A stretch of 31,867 nt of DNA from a bacterium (GCA_030596585.1 JAUVJM010000001.1:1-31867), one strand, 5' to 3'; shown: positions 15,989 through 23,775, counted from the first letter of the stretch. Translations and numbers: made by a program. The notes: a model not told the origin generated them from the letters alone.

Positions 15989-16816
15989 ATGGGCAGAGTG
16001 GCGAAGTTGGGTGTTGCGGTAATGGCGTTGCTGTGTATGGTTGGATGTATGCAAGTGGATAGCCTTGTTAGAGTGAAGCAGGATGGCAGCGGTACAATCG
16101 AAGAAACTGTTCTGATGAACAGGGAATTCATCAAGCAGATGGAAGCGATGGCTTCTCAGATGGGAGCGAAGCAGGAGGAGGGTACCTCAAAGGGATTCAA
16201 TCTTTTTGATCAGGAAGAAGTCAAGAAAAAGGCGAGCGCAATGGGTGAGGGAGTCACCTACGTTTCCAGTGAGAAGGTGACTGTTGGGGATAAGGAAGGA
16301 TATAAGGTATGCTATGCGTTTGCGGACGTCAATAAGGTTAAACTCAACCAGAATCCTGGTGATAAAGTTCCTTCTTCCGGTGCTGGTCCCGGAGACAAGG
16401 GGGAAAAGGATGAATTTATCAGATTCCAATTTACAAAGGGCAATCCTGCAACGTTGATTGTCAGGATGCCTGCCCGCAAGCCCGGCGAAAAGCCGGAGTT
16501 ACCCAAAGAGCCAAAGCCGGAGGGTCAGGATGCGGATATGGCTATGGGGATGATGAGTCAGATGTTGAAGGGAATGAAAATAACTGTGGCGATTGAAGTA
16601 GAAGGGGCAATCGTCGAGACCAATGCGACTCACCGGCAGGGTTCCAGGATAACGTTGATGGAAATGGAATTTGACAAACTGATACAGAACCAGGAGAAAT
16701 TCAAGGAGTTTGCCAAATTAAAACCCGAAAGTCTTGAAGAAGTCAAAAAGGTCATGAAGGATTTACCGGGAATCAAAGTGGAGCTGAACGAAGAGGTCAA
16801 GGTCAAATTCAGGTAG
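15989..16816 (+). CDS. Predicted lipoprotein of unknown function
   Basis: A 275-residue protein. ATG 15989 follows AAAGGAG; an in-frame reading back to 15833 overlaps the zinc-ribbon gene and is rejected. The N-terminus is a lipoprotein signal (MGRVAKLGVAVMALLCMVGC) with the lipobox Cys at residue 20. The mature protein begins with a strand-rich part (VDSLVRVKQDGSGTIEETVLM), typical of an envelope lipoprotein domain. It then has a Lys/Glu-rich, mostly helical stretch with Pro-rich PARKPGEKPELPKEPKPEG near 175, then a short beta segment and a helix. The gene ends four bases from the convergent end of the next gene. No function is recognisable. Confidence 0.6.
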   Translation: MGRVAKLGVAVMALLCMVGCMQVDSLVRVKQDGSGTIEETVLMNREFIKQMEAMASQMGAKQEEGTSKGFNLFDQEEVKKKASAMGEGVTYVSSEKVTVGDKEGYKVCYAFADVNKVKLNQNPGDKVPSSGAGPGDKGEKDEFIRFQFTKGNPATLIVRMPARKPGEKPELPKEPKPEGQDADMAMGMMSQMLKGMKITVAIEVEGAIVETNATHRQGSRITLMEMEFDKLIQNQEKFKEFAKLKPESLEEVKKVMKDLPGIKVELNEEVKVKFR

Positions 16817-16820
16817 CTGC

Positions 16821-17630
16821 TCAGTTTGTGCGATTCTGATGCGCAGGCAAGACAGCTGACTGCAGAGCCCATTTTACGCGGTTCTCATAACTTTTCAGGC
16901 TGGGAGTCCTCAGATTTGTCACAGGATTACCGTCGAGTATAAACCTGATGCTGGGGTCTATGGATGCCTTGGTTGCTTTGCCTACGAGAACGTGAATAAA
17001 CTGCACGAGATTTTGAAAGTGGGACGGCATCAGTTTTAGCAGTCCCAAAGATAAGAAATTAAACGATTCGGCTTCCACGCGAAAGAGCCTTCTTGGTTTA
17101 GAGGAGATTATGTCCAGCAGGTTTACCCACTTGTCCCTGGACACCTTTTTTTCAATGAGAACAGGCCTCACACCTATGCCTCCCCCACTCATCCCAACTA
17201 TTGGTCTGTAGACTTCTTGAAGTCTTATGTCCATTTTTCTTACTATTTCTTCTCTCCTGACCCGGGCGCAGGCAAGGAGTAGTATGTTGTCCCATTTGAC
17301 ATTCCACCTCCTTACGTTTCTTGGCACAGTACTCCCTTCCAGGTAGAGGAGTTCATCAGCTATCCTGCCGCTTCGAACCGCAATGGGTGATGGGAGTTCT
17401 ACCATTTTCCCCATCTCGATGGTGAAAGAGCGGATTCCGTTGTGTCTGAGCTGGAGTACGAGTTTTTGAGCAGAGGCTTCATCAAGGTCTTCGTTAACGA
17501 TACCGGATAAGCCTCCCATTTTCTTTCTGGCTTCAAAGAGAGGCATCTTCTTCGCTTTAGCCAGTGCATCGCTGACTTTGCTGATATCTACTCCCTCGAT
17601 CTCTTTTAACAAAACGGCGTACTTTCTCAT
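16821..17630 (-). CDS. Conserved-looking hypothetical protein, 269 residues
   Basis: I do not recognise the family. The start ATG 17630 is supported by AGAGG and an upstream promoter (17651-17680). Residues 1-75 look like a small alpha/beta domain (MRKYAVLLKEIEGVDISKV, EASAQKLVLQLRHNGIRSFTIEMG), similar in style to ligand or regulatory domains that pair a helix with a strand. The rest is mixed alpha/beta and basic, with SGGGIGVRPVLIEKK and KWVNLLDIISSKPRRLFRVEAESFNF. No membrane helix, signal peptide or metal motif is visible. It is divergent from the cupin gene (promoters back to back) and convergent with the lipoprotein gene, with a 4-base gap. Confidence 0.55.
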   Translation of the reverse strand: MRKYAVLLKEIEGVDISKVSDALAKAKKMPLFEARKKMGGLSGIVNEDLDEASAQKLVLQLRHNGIRSFTIEMGKMVELPSPIAVRSGRIADELLYLEGSTVPRNVRRWNVKWDNILLLACARVRREEIVRKMDIRLQEVYRPIVGMSGGGIGVRPVLIEKKVSRDKWVNLLDIISSKPRRLFRVEAESFNFLSLGLLKLMPSHFQNLVQFIHVLVGKATKASIDPSIRFILDGNPVTNLRTPSLKSYENRVKWALQSAVLPAHQNRTN

Positions 17631-17650
17631 CTTTTTTCCTCTCTATTCAT

Positions 17651-17680
17651 ATTGTATACGCCCAATTCAGCATAAGTCAA
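17651..17680 (-). promoter_or_regulatory. Candidate promoter for the 269-residue protein gene
   Basis: On the minus strand TTGACT (17680-17675), an 18-base spacer and TACAAT (17656-17651) precede ATG 17630 by about 20 bases. It faces away from the promoter at 17696-17724, so the two genes share one control region. Confidence 0.45.
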
Positions 17681-17695
17681 GCGCCCGTTATTTCC

Positions 17696-17724
17696 TTGCC
17701 CCTGGATGAGAGATGTGGTTTAAT
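17696..17724 (+). promoter_or_regulatory. Candidate promoter for the cupin gene
   Basis: TTGCCC at 17696-17701, 17 bases, then TTTAAT at 17719-17724, about 40 bases ahead of ATG 17763, which has GGAGGGG as its ribosome site. Confidence 0.4.
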
Positions 17725-17762
17725 GAGAGACGATTGTAAGGCACACGTTAGGGAGGGGAACA

Positions 17763-18974
17763 ATGAGTGGAGAAAAGATAGTTGCGGACGCACTGGAAAG
17801 CGGGGAAGGAGTTCTGAGACTGGCTCCGGCATGGGTTCCGAGGCAGTTTTGCATACCGGGGCGCAGGATAAAATTGCATCCGGACGATTACTATGCCTTC
17901 GGCGCTCACAGGGGCGGGATAGATGAGCGCTGGTTTGCCTCAACTACCAAAGCTGACAACGGACCGGAGACAACGCCCAATGAGGGTTTGAGCTACGTCG
18001 TTTTTGAGGATGGCGGAGAATTGCACAGGATACTTCTCAAAGATGCTATCGAAGCTCTGGGTGGGGAGATTATAGGCGAACGTTTGATGTCGGAGTACGG
18101 CGGCTGGCCGGTTTTCTCGAAGTTCTTCGACAATAAGAATCCTATCCCTTTTCATCTTCACCAGGTGGAGGAACATGCAAAAAACGTGGGACGGGAGTCA
18201 AAGCCGGAGGCGTACTATTTTCCTCCGCAGATGAACAATTACGGGGCAGATTTCCCTTATACGTTTTTCGGACTTGAGCCTGCGGTAACCAAAGACCAAA
18301 TCATCCAATGCCTGAGGGACTGGGGCAAAGGCGATAACCACATTACTGACCTCTCCCGCGCTTACAGACTGCGAGTCGGAACCGGGTGGGATGTGCCCGC
18401 GGGTATATTGCATGCCCCGGGGAGTTTGTGCACCTATGAGCCTCAGTATGCGAGTGATGTATTCGCAATGTTTCAATCCATGGTGGCAGATATGCCTCTC
18501 TCGCGGGAATTGCTTGTGAAGGACGTTCCGGGGGATAAGCATCAGGATTTTGACTACATTGCGTCAATGATCGACTGGGAACTGAACACTGACCCCAACT
18601 TTTTCGAGAACAGATTTATGGAACCCAGACCTGTGCGACCTGTCGAGGAGATGAAAGAGGCTGGCTATATAGAGAGGTGGATTGCATACCGCAGTAAGGA
18701 TTTCAGTGCGAAAGAGCTTGTTGTCTTGCCCGGATGCACCGTAACCATTTCGGACAGTGCCTGCTACGGATTTATTCTGGTTCAGGGGTACGGCACGTTT
18801 GGTAAACGGAAGATAGAGACTCCTGCATTGATACGGTTCGGCGAGCTTACGAACGACGAGTTTTTTGTTAGCGAAAAAGCGGCAAAATCCGGCATCACAA
18901 TCAAGAACCTTTCAGGCACCGAACCACTCGTCATGCTGAAACTCTTCGGACCCGGAAATCCAGAATCCGTTTAG
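17763..18974 (+). CDS. Phosphomannose-isomerase-like cupin protein
   Basis: A 403-residue protein with a type I phosphomannose isomerase (cupin) core. PIPFHLHQ gives H131 and H133, KPEAYYF gives E149, and GWDVPAGILHAPGSL gives H217. Together these match the zinc-ligand set of class I mannose-6-phosphate isomerases. The N-terminal 120 residues and the C-terminal cupin-like tail (LVVLPGCTVTISDSACYGFILVQGYGTFG) are less typical. Overall length is similar to the family, but the usual PMI signature segments are diverged, so the substrate could be another sugar phosphate. It is convergent with pfkA (9-base gap), which fits a role in sugar phosphate metabolism feeding glycan synthesis. Confidence 0.65.
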   Translation: MSGEKIVADALESGEGVLRLAPAWVPRQFCIPGRRIKLHPDDYYAFGAHRGGIDERWFASTTKADNGPETTPNEGLSYVVFEDGGELHRILLKDAIEALGGEIIGERLMSEYGGWPVFSKFFDNKNPIPFHLHQVEEHAKNVGRESKPEAYYFPPQMNNYGADFPYTFFGLEPAVTKDQIIQCLRDWGKGDNHITDLSRAYRLRVGTGWDVPAGILHAPGSLCTYEPQYASDVFAMFQSMVADMPLSRELLVKDVPGDKHQDFDYIASMIDWELNTDPNFFENRFMEPRPVRPVEEMKEAGYIERWIAYRSKDFSAKELVVLPGCTVTISDSACYGFILVQGYGTFGKRKIETPALIRFGELTNDEFFVSEKAAKSGITIKNLSGTEPLVMLKLFGPGNPESV

Positions 18975-18983
18975 TCAGGAACA

Positions 18984-20090
18984 TCACCGGCAGCCGAAGC
19001 AGGTTCCGATGGAGCAAGCGGACCTTATCAGCGGATGATTTGGAGGGACTGTTCTTGCTCCCCCGGCTACTTTATCCAGGGAAACGTTAACAAGTGAATT
19101 GTTTTTCACTCCCACCATGTACCCGAATTCCCCGTTCTCTATCATGTCAACTGCTTTAGTTCCCAGCCGTGTTGCCAGTACCCGGTCGAAAGGGGTTGGG
19201 CAGCCGCCTCTCTGAAGGTGTCCCATAACTACGGTGCGGGTCTCAAGACCCGTTGCTTTCTCTATCTGGTCTCCGAGAACAAAACCTATTCCTCCCAGTC
19301 GAACGGGGTCCGCACTCTCTTCGACAATCCTTCGTATTACGATATCGCCGCCTTTTGGCTTTGCGCCTTCCGAAACTACCACGATACTAAATCTCCGTCC
19401 TTTTTTGTTTCTTTCCTTTACTTTTTCGGCTATAACGCCGATGTTGTACGGGATTTCCGGGATAAGGATAATATCCCCGCCCCCGGCCACTCCGGAATGA
19501 AGCGCAATCCATCCGGCGTTGTGTCCCATAACCTCTACGATCATAATCCGGTGGTGGGACTGGGCGGTTGAATGGAGCCTGTCTACGCCGTCGGTTGCAA
19601 TCTGTACTGCGGAATTAAACCCGAAGGTAATGTCCGTTCCTCTTATGTCATTGTCTATGGTTTTTGGAACTCCGACAATGGGGACACCGTCGGTAAACAG
19701 TTGGTGGGCTATGCCCAAAGACCCGTCTCCTCCTATGCACACAAGGCAGGATACCTTAAGTCGTTTGATGTTCCTGACAGCGGTTTTTGACATGTCCTTA
19801 AATTCCAGCTTTTTGCCTTTTCTTATGGCATACCTGTACGGGTTTGCTTTTTTGGAAGTGCCGAGAATTGTGCCGCCTGATGTGAGTATTCCGGAAACGT
19901 CGTCGTACTCGAGTTTTCTGTGCCGGTTGGCTATGAGACCGTCATACCCGTCTTCTATGCCGACGACCTCCATACCTTTCTCACCGATTGCTTTCTTGGC
20001 GATGGCTCGTATGACTGCGTTTAATCCGGGACAGTCCCCGCCGCCGGTAAGAATTGCAATTCTTTTTTTACTTTTCATAGTGTCTCGCAT
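18984..20090 (-). CDS. pfkA: 6-phosphofructokinase
   Basis: A PfkA-family enzyme, 368 residues from ATG 20090 or 364 from ATG 20078. Motifs: LTGGGDCPGLNAVIR at 14-28, GGDGS at 120-124, PKTIDND at 142-148 (catalytic Asp in TIDND), MGHNAGWIAL at 188-197, GHLQRGG near the end. GGDGS carries the Gly typical of ATP users at the E. coli Gly104 position, while PKTIDND carries Lys at the position that is Gly124 in classical ATP enzymes. This combination is known from the long-chain/group III type ATP-PFKs; PPi enzymes have GGDDT with Lys. So ATP is the likelier phosphate donor. The ATG at 20090 sits inside a TATAAT, so ATG 20078 may be the true start. The C-terminal tail SIGTCFGCR is unusually Cys-rich. 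Confidence 0.92.
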   Translation of the reverse strand: MRDTMKSKKRIAILTGGGDCPGLNAVIRAIAKKAIGEKGMEVVGIEDGYDGLIANRHRKLEYDDVSGILTSGGTILGTSKKANPYRYAIRKGKKLEFKDMSKTAVRNIKRLKVSCLVCIGGDGSLGIAHQLFTDGVPIVGVPKTIDNDIRGTDITFGFNSAVQIATDGVDRLHSTAQSHHRIMIVEVMGHNAGWIALHSGVAGGGDIILIPEIPYNIGVIAEKVKERNKKGRRFSIVVVSEGAKPKGGDIVIRRIVEESADPVRLGGIGFVLGDQIEKATGLETRTVVMGHLQRGGCPTPFDRVLATRLGTKAVDMIENGEFGYMVGVKNNSLVNVSLDKVAGGARTVPPNHPLIRSACSIGTCFGCR

Positions 20091-20117
20091 TATACATCCA
20101 AATCCGTATAATCAAAA
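20089..20117 (-). promoter_or_regulatory. Weak candidate promoter overlapping the first pfkA ATG
   Basis: TATAAT on the minus strand (20094-20089) is perfect but includes the first two bases of ATG 20090. The -35 is poor (TTTTGA at 17 bases, or TTGATT at 15 bases). If used, the transcript would start near 20083, only about five bases before ATG 20078, so translation would begin there with almost no leader. Confidence 0.3.
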
Positions 20118-20142
20118 CATTTTTTTCGCGGCAAATATTCGA

Positions 20143-20171
20143 TTGGCAAAGCATATATATTCTTGTATACT
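20143..20171 (+). promoter_or_regulatory. Promoter for the LURP-one-like gene
   Basis: TTGGCA at 20143-20148, a 17-base spacer and TATACT at 20166-20171 are a good sigma70 match. Transcription near 20178 leaves a 40-base leader with AAGGAG at 20205-20210 ahead of ATG 20219. Confidence 0.55.
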
Positions 20172-20218
20172 CACAGTCAGGCAAGCGATAAACATATAAA
20201 GAGAAAGGAGCGTGGAAA

Positions 20219-20809
20219 ATGGTAGAGGGGAAAGTGCTTGATTCCGCATTTTTGGAGAAACAGTATCTGTTTCGCAGGAAGGTATTTACTTTATTGGGAA
20301 AGGCTTTCCATGTCTATGACGACAGAGGAAATCTTGTGTTTTACTCAAGGCAGAAGCCTTTCAAGCTGAGAGAAGACTTCCGGGTATATTCTGACCAAAC
20401 GCGCTCAAAAGAGCTTTTGATTATCAAGACTCCTCAGATTTTTGACATCAGCGCCGTCTACGGTGTACAGGATGCAACTACGGGCGAAGTAGTCGGAGCT
20501 ATCAAGCGGATGGGATTCAAATCTATCCTCAAGGATGAGTGGATTTTCATGTCCACTGAGGGATGTGAAATAGGAAAATTAACGGAAGCCAGCCTGGCGG
20601 GGGCTCTTTTCAGCAGGTTTGTCAATTTTATTCCCCAGCAATATGTTGTTCTTGCAGAGGGTAGAGAGGTTGCCAGGATAAACCAGCATTTCAATCCTTT
20701 CATACTCAAGTACACGCTGACAATAGCCGAAGAGGCACCCCCAATTGACAGAAGACTTCTGATCGCCGCCGGGATTCTTTTATCCGGCATCGAAAGGAGA
20801 CAGAAGTAA
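20219..20809 (+). CDS. LURP-one-related / phospholipid-scramblase-like protein
   Basis: A 196-residue protein with the tubby-like fold pattern of the LOR/scramblase superfamily. It begins with a strand-rich start (YLFRRKVFTLLGKAFHVYDDRGNLVFYSRQKPFKLREDFRVY), then SKELLIIKTPQIFDISAVYGVQDATTGEVVGAIKR, and ends in a hydrophobic helix (PIDRRLLIAAGILLSGI) that would be buried in the barrel or touch the membrane. Bacterial members are of unknown function; phospholipid binding is a family idea, not evidence here. Good promoter and AAGGAG support the start. The thermonuclease gene follows after 19 bases. Confidence 0.65.
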   Translation: MVEGKVLDSAFLEKQYLFRRKVFTLLGKAFHVYDDRGNLVFYSRQKPFKLREDFRVYSDQTRSKELLIIKTPQIFDISAVYGVQDATTGEVVGAIKRMGFKSILKDEWIFMSTEGCEIGKLTEASLAGALFSRFVNFIPQQYVVLAEGREVARINQHFNPFILKYTLTIAEEAPPIDRRLLIAAGILLSGIERRQK

Positions 20810-20828
20810 GAGAGTGAATCGAGAGTAA

Positions 20829-21881
20829 ATGAGAAAGCTAATTTCGCTTGTCTTAGTGTTTTTTGTGCTCGGTCTTGCTGCTTTTTGTTTAGTTGTGAGG
20901 GCACAAGTTAAGGATGATGTCTCGGATTCCTCGGCTTTACCTGTCGAGGGTTATAGCTCCAAAGTTGTCAAGGTTGTTGACGGAGACACTTTGGTTCTTT
21001 CTAATGGAGAGAAAATCCGCCTCATTGGGGTAGATACTCCGGAAATAGCCCATCCCCTGAAATCTGTCCAGTATTTCGCTAAAGAAGCAGGCTCCTTTAC
21101 GAAAACGATGGTTGAGGGGAAAAAGGTAAGATTGGAACTTGACTGGCAAAAGAGGGATAAATACGATAGGCTTCTTGCTTATGTCTATCTTAAAGATGGC
21201 ACCTTTCTTAACGCTGAGATAATTAAACAGGGATACGGATTTGCCTATACAAGGTTCCCATTCAAATACTTGGAAGAATTCAGGAGATATCAGAAAGAAG
21301 CAAGAGAGAATAATCGGGGATTATGGTGTGGCGGCGGCGAAGCTGAGTTAAGATGGCTGGAGGCACGTGTAAGAGAGCCATTTAGAGTTTATAAAATGGC
21401 TAATGACCTTTGGGGAGTTAAATTCAAGATTTTCGTTAGGACGCGGGTAAGTAATGATGAGCTGGTCCCGATATTGGAAGAGGCAGAAGTCTTAGCTAAC
21501 GGGTGCCACGAGAGAGATTTGGAGATGGAACTTCTACGGAGAGGCTGGAAGAAGGACTCAGATGAACCTCCCGAGAAGCTTGAAGTAATTTCATGGATGG
21601 ATGCTCACAAATATTATGGAGAAAAGGTAATTGTGGAGGGGACGGTTGTAGCCGCTTTCAACTCAGGGAAAGCCTGTTTTCTAAATTTTCATAAGAACTG
21701 GAAAAAATATTTCACTGCTGTTATTTTTCAATCTGCCTCTGATAAGTTTCCTGAACATCCGGAACTCTATTATAAGGATAAGAAAGTCCGAATTACGGGA
21801 GTGATTAAGGAATATAAAGGCCAACCGGAGATCGTTTTGAAACATCCATCTCAGATAAAGGTTGTTGATTCAGACAGTTAG
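20829..21881 (+). CDS. Secreted staphylococcal-type nuclease with C-terminal OB fold
   Basis: A 350-residue protein with a signal peptide or N-terminal anchor (residues 1-26, MRKLISLVLVFFVLGLAAFC). Residues 42-170 are an SNase domain with the full catalytic set: D51 in VVDGDT, R64 in KIRLIGVDTPE, D69, E72, and R114 in KYDRLLAYVYL. SNases are calcium-dependent, non-specific DNA/RNA endonucleases. Beyond it is a linker of about 80 residues and a second beta-barrel from about 255 (KVIVEGTVVAAFNSGKACFL, VRITGVIKEYKGQPEIVL) that reads as an OB-type nucleic-acid-binding domain, as in GxVxxxxxxxGxxFLNF proteins. Likely roles are extracellular DNA degradation or nutrient capture. Its 3' end overlaps the BrnT-like relic. 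Confidence 0.8.
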   Translation: MRKLISLVLVFFVLGLAAFCLVVRAQVKDDVSDSSALPVEGYSSKVVKVVDGDTLVLSNGEKIRLIGVDTPEIAHPLKSVQYFAKEAGSFTKTMVEGKKVRLELDWQKRDKYDRLLAYVYLKDGTFLNAEIIKQGYGFAYTRFPFKYLEEFRRYQKEARENNRGLWCGGGEAELRWLEARVREPFRVYKMANDLWGVKFKIFVRTRVSNDELVPILEEAEVLANGCHERDLEMELLRRGWKKDSDEPPEKLEVISWMDAHKYYGEKVIVEGTVVAAFNSGKACFLNFHKNWKKYFTAVIFQSASDKFPEHPELYYKDKKVRITGVIKEYKGQPEIVLKHPSQIKVVDSDS

Positions 21882-21969
21882 ATTCATTTACCGTAGAGGC
21901 AAGATTCGGATATTTGGTGCTGGCTATTGGAGGAAGGGAGAAACATATTATGAGAAAGAAACCGGTTGA
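21859..21969 (+). pseudogene. Relic of a BrnT-like toxin, C-terminal end only
   Basis: In the frame ending TGA 21967-21969 the sequence reads a C-terminal toxin-like tail: FIYRRGKIRIFGAGYWRKG then ETYYEKETG. The pattern (I/V)R(I/F)xxAxxxRKxExxYE is that of BrnT family toxins. It is closed by stop codons only a short way upstream (TAA at 21856-21858), inside the nuclease gene, so only about 36 codons remain. The antitoxin ATG at 21950 sits inside this frame, the usual overlap of a brnT-brnA pair. The nuclease reading frame appears to have cut off the toxin's front part. Family assignment is moderate because the fragment is short. Confidence 0.45.
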
Positions 21970-22192
21970 TCCAAACAAGCCTGTTGGGAAAATGACCAGA
22001 GTTGAAGATTTTCTCCCCCCGCCTGGCAAGTTGGCTGCCTTAGAAAAGACTGTGAAGGTCACAATATCTCTGAGTGAATCAAGTGTGGATTTCTTTAAGC
22101 ACCAGGCGAGAGAACACCACACGAAATATCAAAAGATGATCCGTGAGCTGGTCGATATATACGCAACACAATATTCACAGCCAGGCAGGTAA
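21950..22192 (+). CDS. CopG/BrnA-like ribbon-helix-helix antitoxin, orphan
   Basis: An 80-residue protein with ATG 21950 preceded by GGAGGAAGGGAG. A TTG at 21914 in the same frame would lie inside the toxin relic. It shows a Pro-rich start (PVDPNKPVGKMTRVEDFLPPP) and then a ribbon-helix-helix: the strand TVKVTISLSESS, helix VDFFKHQAREHH, turn TKYQKM and helix IRELVDIYATQY. The layout matches CopG/BrnA antitoxins that pair with BrnT RNases. Its toxin is represented only by the fragment upstream, so the antitoxin is an orphan, perhaps retained as a repressor or protecting against related toxins. Confidence 0.7.
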   Translation: MRKKPVDPNKPVGKMTRVEDFLPPPGKLAALEKTVKVTISLSESSVDFFKHQAREHHTKYQKMIRELVDIYATQYSQPGR

Positions 22193-22204
22193 AGGGAACC
22201 AACA

Positions 22205-22957
22205 ATGCCAAAAAGAACTAAAACTTACTTCCAAAGCCTTGGGACCGGTTACAGGTTTGACCCTTACGACGGGAGGGATAAAATCTTTCTTGCCCCGCCC
22301 AGGATACTGCCCAAACGCATAGATAATAGGGAAGAATGCACCCCAGTCAGAAATCAGGGGACAGAGGGCAGCTGCACGGGACATGCCATGGTAGCTGTTG
22401 CTGAACTGCTCTACTGGAGAAAACTTGGTTCACCGCCCAACCTGAGCGAAAGATGGGCTTATGAGAAAGCAAAGCTTCATGATGAATGGGATGGGACAAA
22501 CTACGAAGGCTCCAGCATCAGAGGCGCGGTCAAAGCATGGGCAAACGAAGGGATTTGCCCGGAAGAATCCTGGCCGTACAAAGCAAAGAACCCGGGCAAG
22601 CCGAAACCCGATGCCGGTGCCAAAGCAGGGGAATATCCAATTGCCAAATATGAGCGTTGCCTCGGGATAGATCACATCAAACATGCAATACACTACAGGG
22701 GTTGTGTCATTGCCGGCGCCAACGTTCATAAAGGTTGGTTCTCAACCATCGGGAAAGAAATAATCCCGTTCAAACCTGACTATTCCCAGGAAGGCGGGCA
22801 TGCAATAACATTGGTCGGATACGATGATGAGAAAGAAGTTTTCTGGGTGAAGAATTCCTGGGGTGAGGAATGGGGTAAGAAAGGCTTTGCAGGACTTACC
22901 TACAAAGACGTTCTGGTAAACATCAGGGACGTCTGGATGGCGAGCATTCCGGACTGA
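22205..22957 (+). CDS. Papain-family (C1A) cysteine peptidase without signal peptide
   Basis: A 250-residue protein with a complete papain catalytic set: oxyanion Gln51 and nucleophile Cys57 in NQGTEGSCTGHA, His199 in EGGHAITLVGYDD, and Asn217 in VKNSWGEEWGKKGF. It lacks a signal peptide and pro-domain, unlike secreted papain-like enzymes. The first 40 residues are only a short lead-in (GYRFDPYDGRDKIF). Bacterial members with GSCTGHA are active peptidases or, with mutated Cys, structural domains; here all residues are intact. ATG 22205 has AAAGGGAA ahead. It follows the antitoxin by 12 bases and precedes a secreted protein by 200 bases. Substrate unknown. Confidence 0.85.
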   Translation: MPKRTKTYFQSLGTGYRFDPYDGRDKIFLAPPRILPKRIDNREECTPVRNQGTEGSCTGHAMVAVAELLYWRKLGSPPNLSERWAYEKAKLHDEWDGTNYEGSSIRGAVKAWANEGICPEESWPYKAKNPGKPKPDAGAKAGEYPIAKYERCLGIDHIKHAIHYRGCVIAGANVHKGWFSTIGKEIIPFKPDYSQEGGHAITLVGYDDEKEVFWVKNSWGEEWGKKGFAGLTYKDVLVNIRDVWMASIPD

Positions 22958-23091
22958 ACCGGGTCGTAGTGAACTTTGTCCTGAAAGTGTCGAAGAGCGC
23001 TGCCGAGAGCTGTGCTTAAAAAGGAGTTTTTTGCAGGGTCGTTATCATAATTGAATAGTATAGGAATTTCCTTTTTGCGCAACTTTATTAG

Positions 23092-23113
23092 CGGGACGGG
23101 CATGCCCGTCCCG
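23092..23113. repeat. Perfect 22-base palindrome (CGGGACGGGCA / TGCCCGTCCCG)
   Basis: Two perfect 11-base arms meet at 23102/23103, with a further mismatch-tolerant extension (ATTA...TAAT). Similar GGGACGGGCATGCCCGTCCC units occur as dispersed repeats in many genomes. It is not directly followed by a T-run, so a terminator role is less likely. It lies between the peptidase gene and the next gene. Confidence 0.5.
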
Positions 23114-23158
23114 TTAATTTAATCCATTGACGAATTATGTGAGAGGAGGAAGTATCAG

Positions 23159-23734
23159 ATGAAAAAATTTGTTGCAGTTTATGTTCTGCTGTTTTTCTGC
23201 GTTTTGGGGACGCATGTGCCAGGTCAAACGGAGAGTTTTTATGCAGAGGGTTATGTTGCGGAGAATGATAAGATTCTCCACATCAAGGATTCAATTGCGG
23301 TATGGAATGCAGAGGATGAAGAGCTAAAGGTTTATTTCTACCCGTTTAAACTCACGGCGGAGGATATCAAAAAGGTTTCTGGTGGTCATCCGGGTTTCAT
23401 TGCTTACGGGAAGCCAAGCCCGGACGAATCAAAGTGGCAATGGTGTCCATTTGGAGCGATTAGCATAAAATTTGGCGAAGAAGTCAAGGACAGGAAGTTG
23501 GAAACCATTACCTGGATTAACTGCATTCTCTACGGGCTTACTAAGAAGAACCACACAATGAATATCAACCGTAACGGTCAAGAAGCCAGAGACTCTTTTG
23601 ACACATTCGTGATAACAAGCGCCAAGAATCAGGATGTCCTCGAGGTGTCTACTAAAGGGGAGTACGCTTCCTTTTCCGGTGGCTCGAAATACTCATGGGA
23701 TTTGAAGGCGCGCACTAAAATCTTTGCAAAGTAG
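23159..23734 (+). CDS. Secreted hypothetical protein
   Basis: A 191-residue protein with a clear Sec signal peptide (MKKFVAVYVLLFFCVLGTHV, cleavage near PGQ-TES). ATG 23159 follows GAGAGGAGGAAG. The mature part is beta-rich and weakly acidic (GYVAENDKILHIKDSIAVWNAEDEELKVYFYPFKL, DTFVITSAKNQDVLEVSTKGEYASFSGG). It has no Cys pair, membrane helix or catalytic motif that I can identify. Two paired W/C positions (WQWCPFG and WINCILYG) could form a disulphide. I do not recognise the family. Repeats and a tRNA follow. Confidence 0.6.
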   Translation: MKKFVAVYVLLFFCVLGTHVPGQTESFYAEGYVAENDKILHIKDSIAVWNAEDEELKVYFYPFKLTAEDIKKVSGGHPGFIAYGKPSPDESKWQWCPFGAISIKFGEEVKDRKLETITWINCILYGLTKKNHTMNINRNGQEARDSFDTFVITSAKNQDVLEVSTKGEYASFSGGSKYSWDLKARTKIFAK

Positions 23735-23775
23735 TCCATTTCATAAATAGTGTTATGTGTTCCCTTGACTGATAG

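Noticed and set aside
15425..16054. 209-residue minus-strand open frame across repeat B, the zinc-ribbon gene and the lipoprotein start
   Set aside because: Reads through a non-coding repeat and is antisense to two genes with ribosome sites.
19519..20199. 226-residue plus-strand open frame opposite pfkA
   Set aside because: Lies antisense to PfkA motifs and has no start site evidence.
21914..21949. Upstream TTG start for the antitoxin
   Set aside because: No ribosome site and lies in the toxin relic; ATG 21950 has GGAGGAAGGGAG ahead.
23092..23113. Palindrome as terminator for the peptidase gene
   Set aside because: It is more than 130 bases after the stop and is followed by TTAATTT rather than a T-run; repeat status is more likely.
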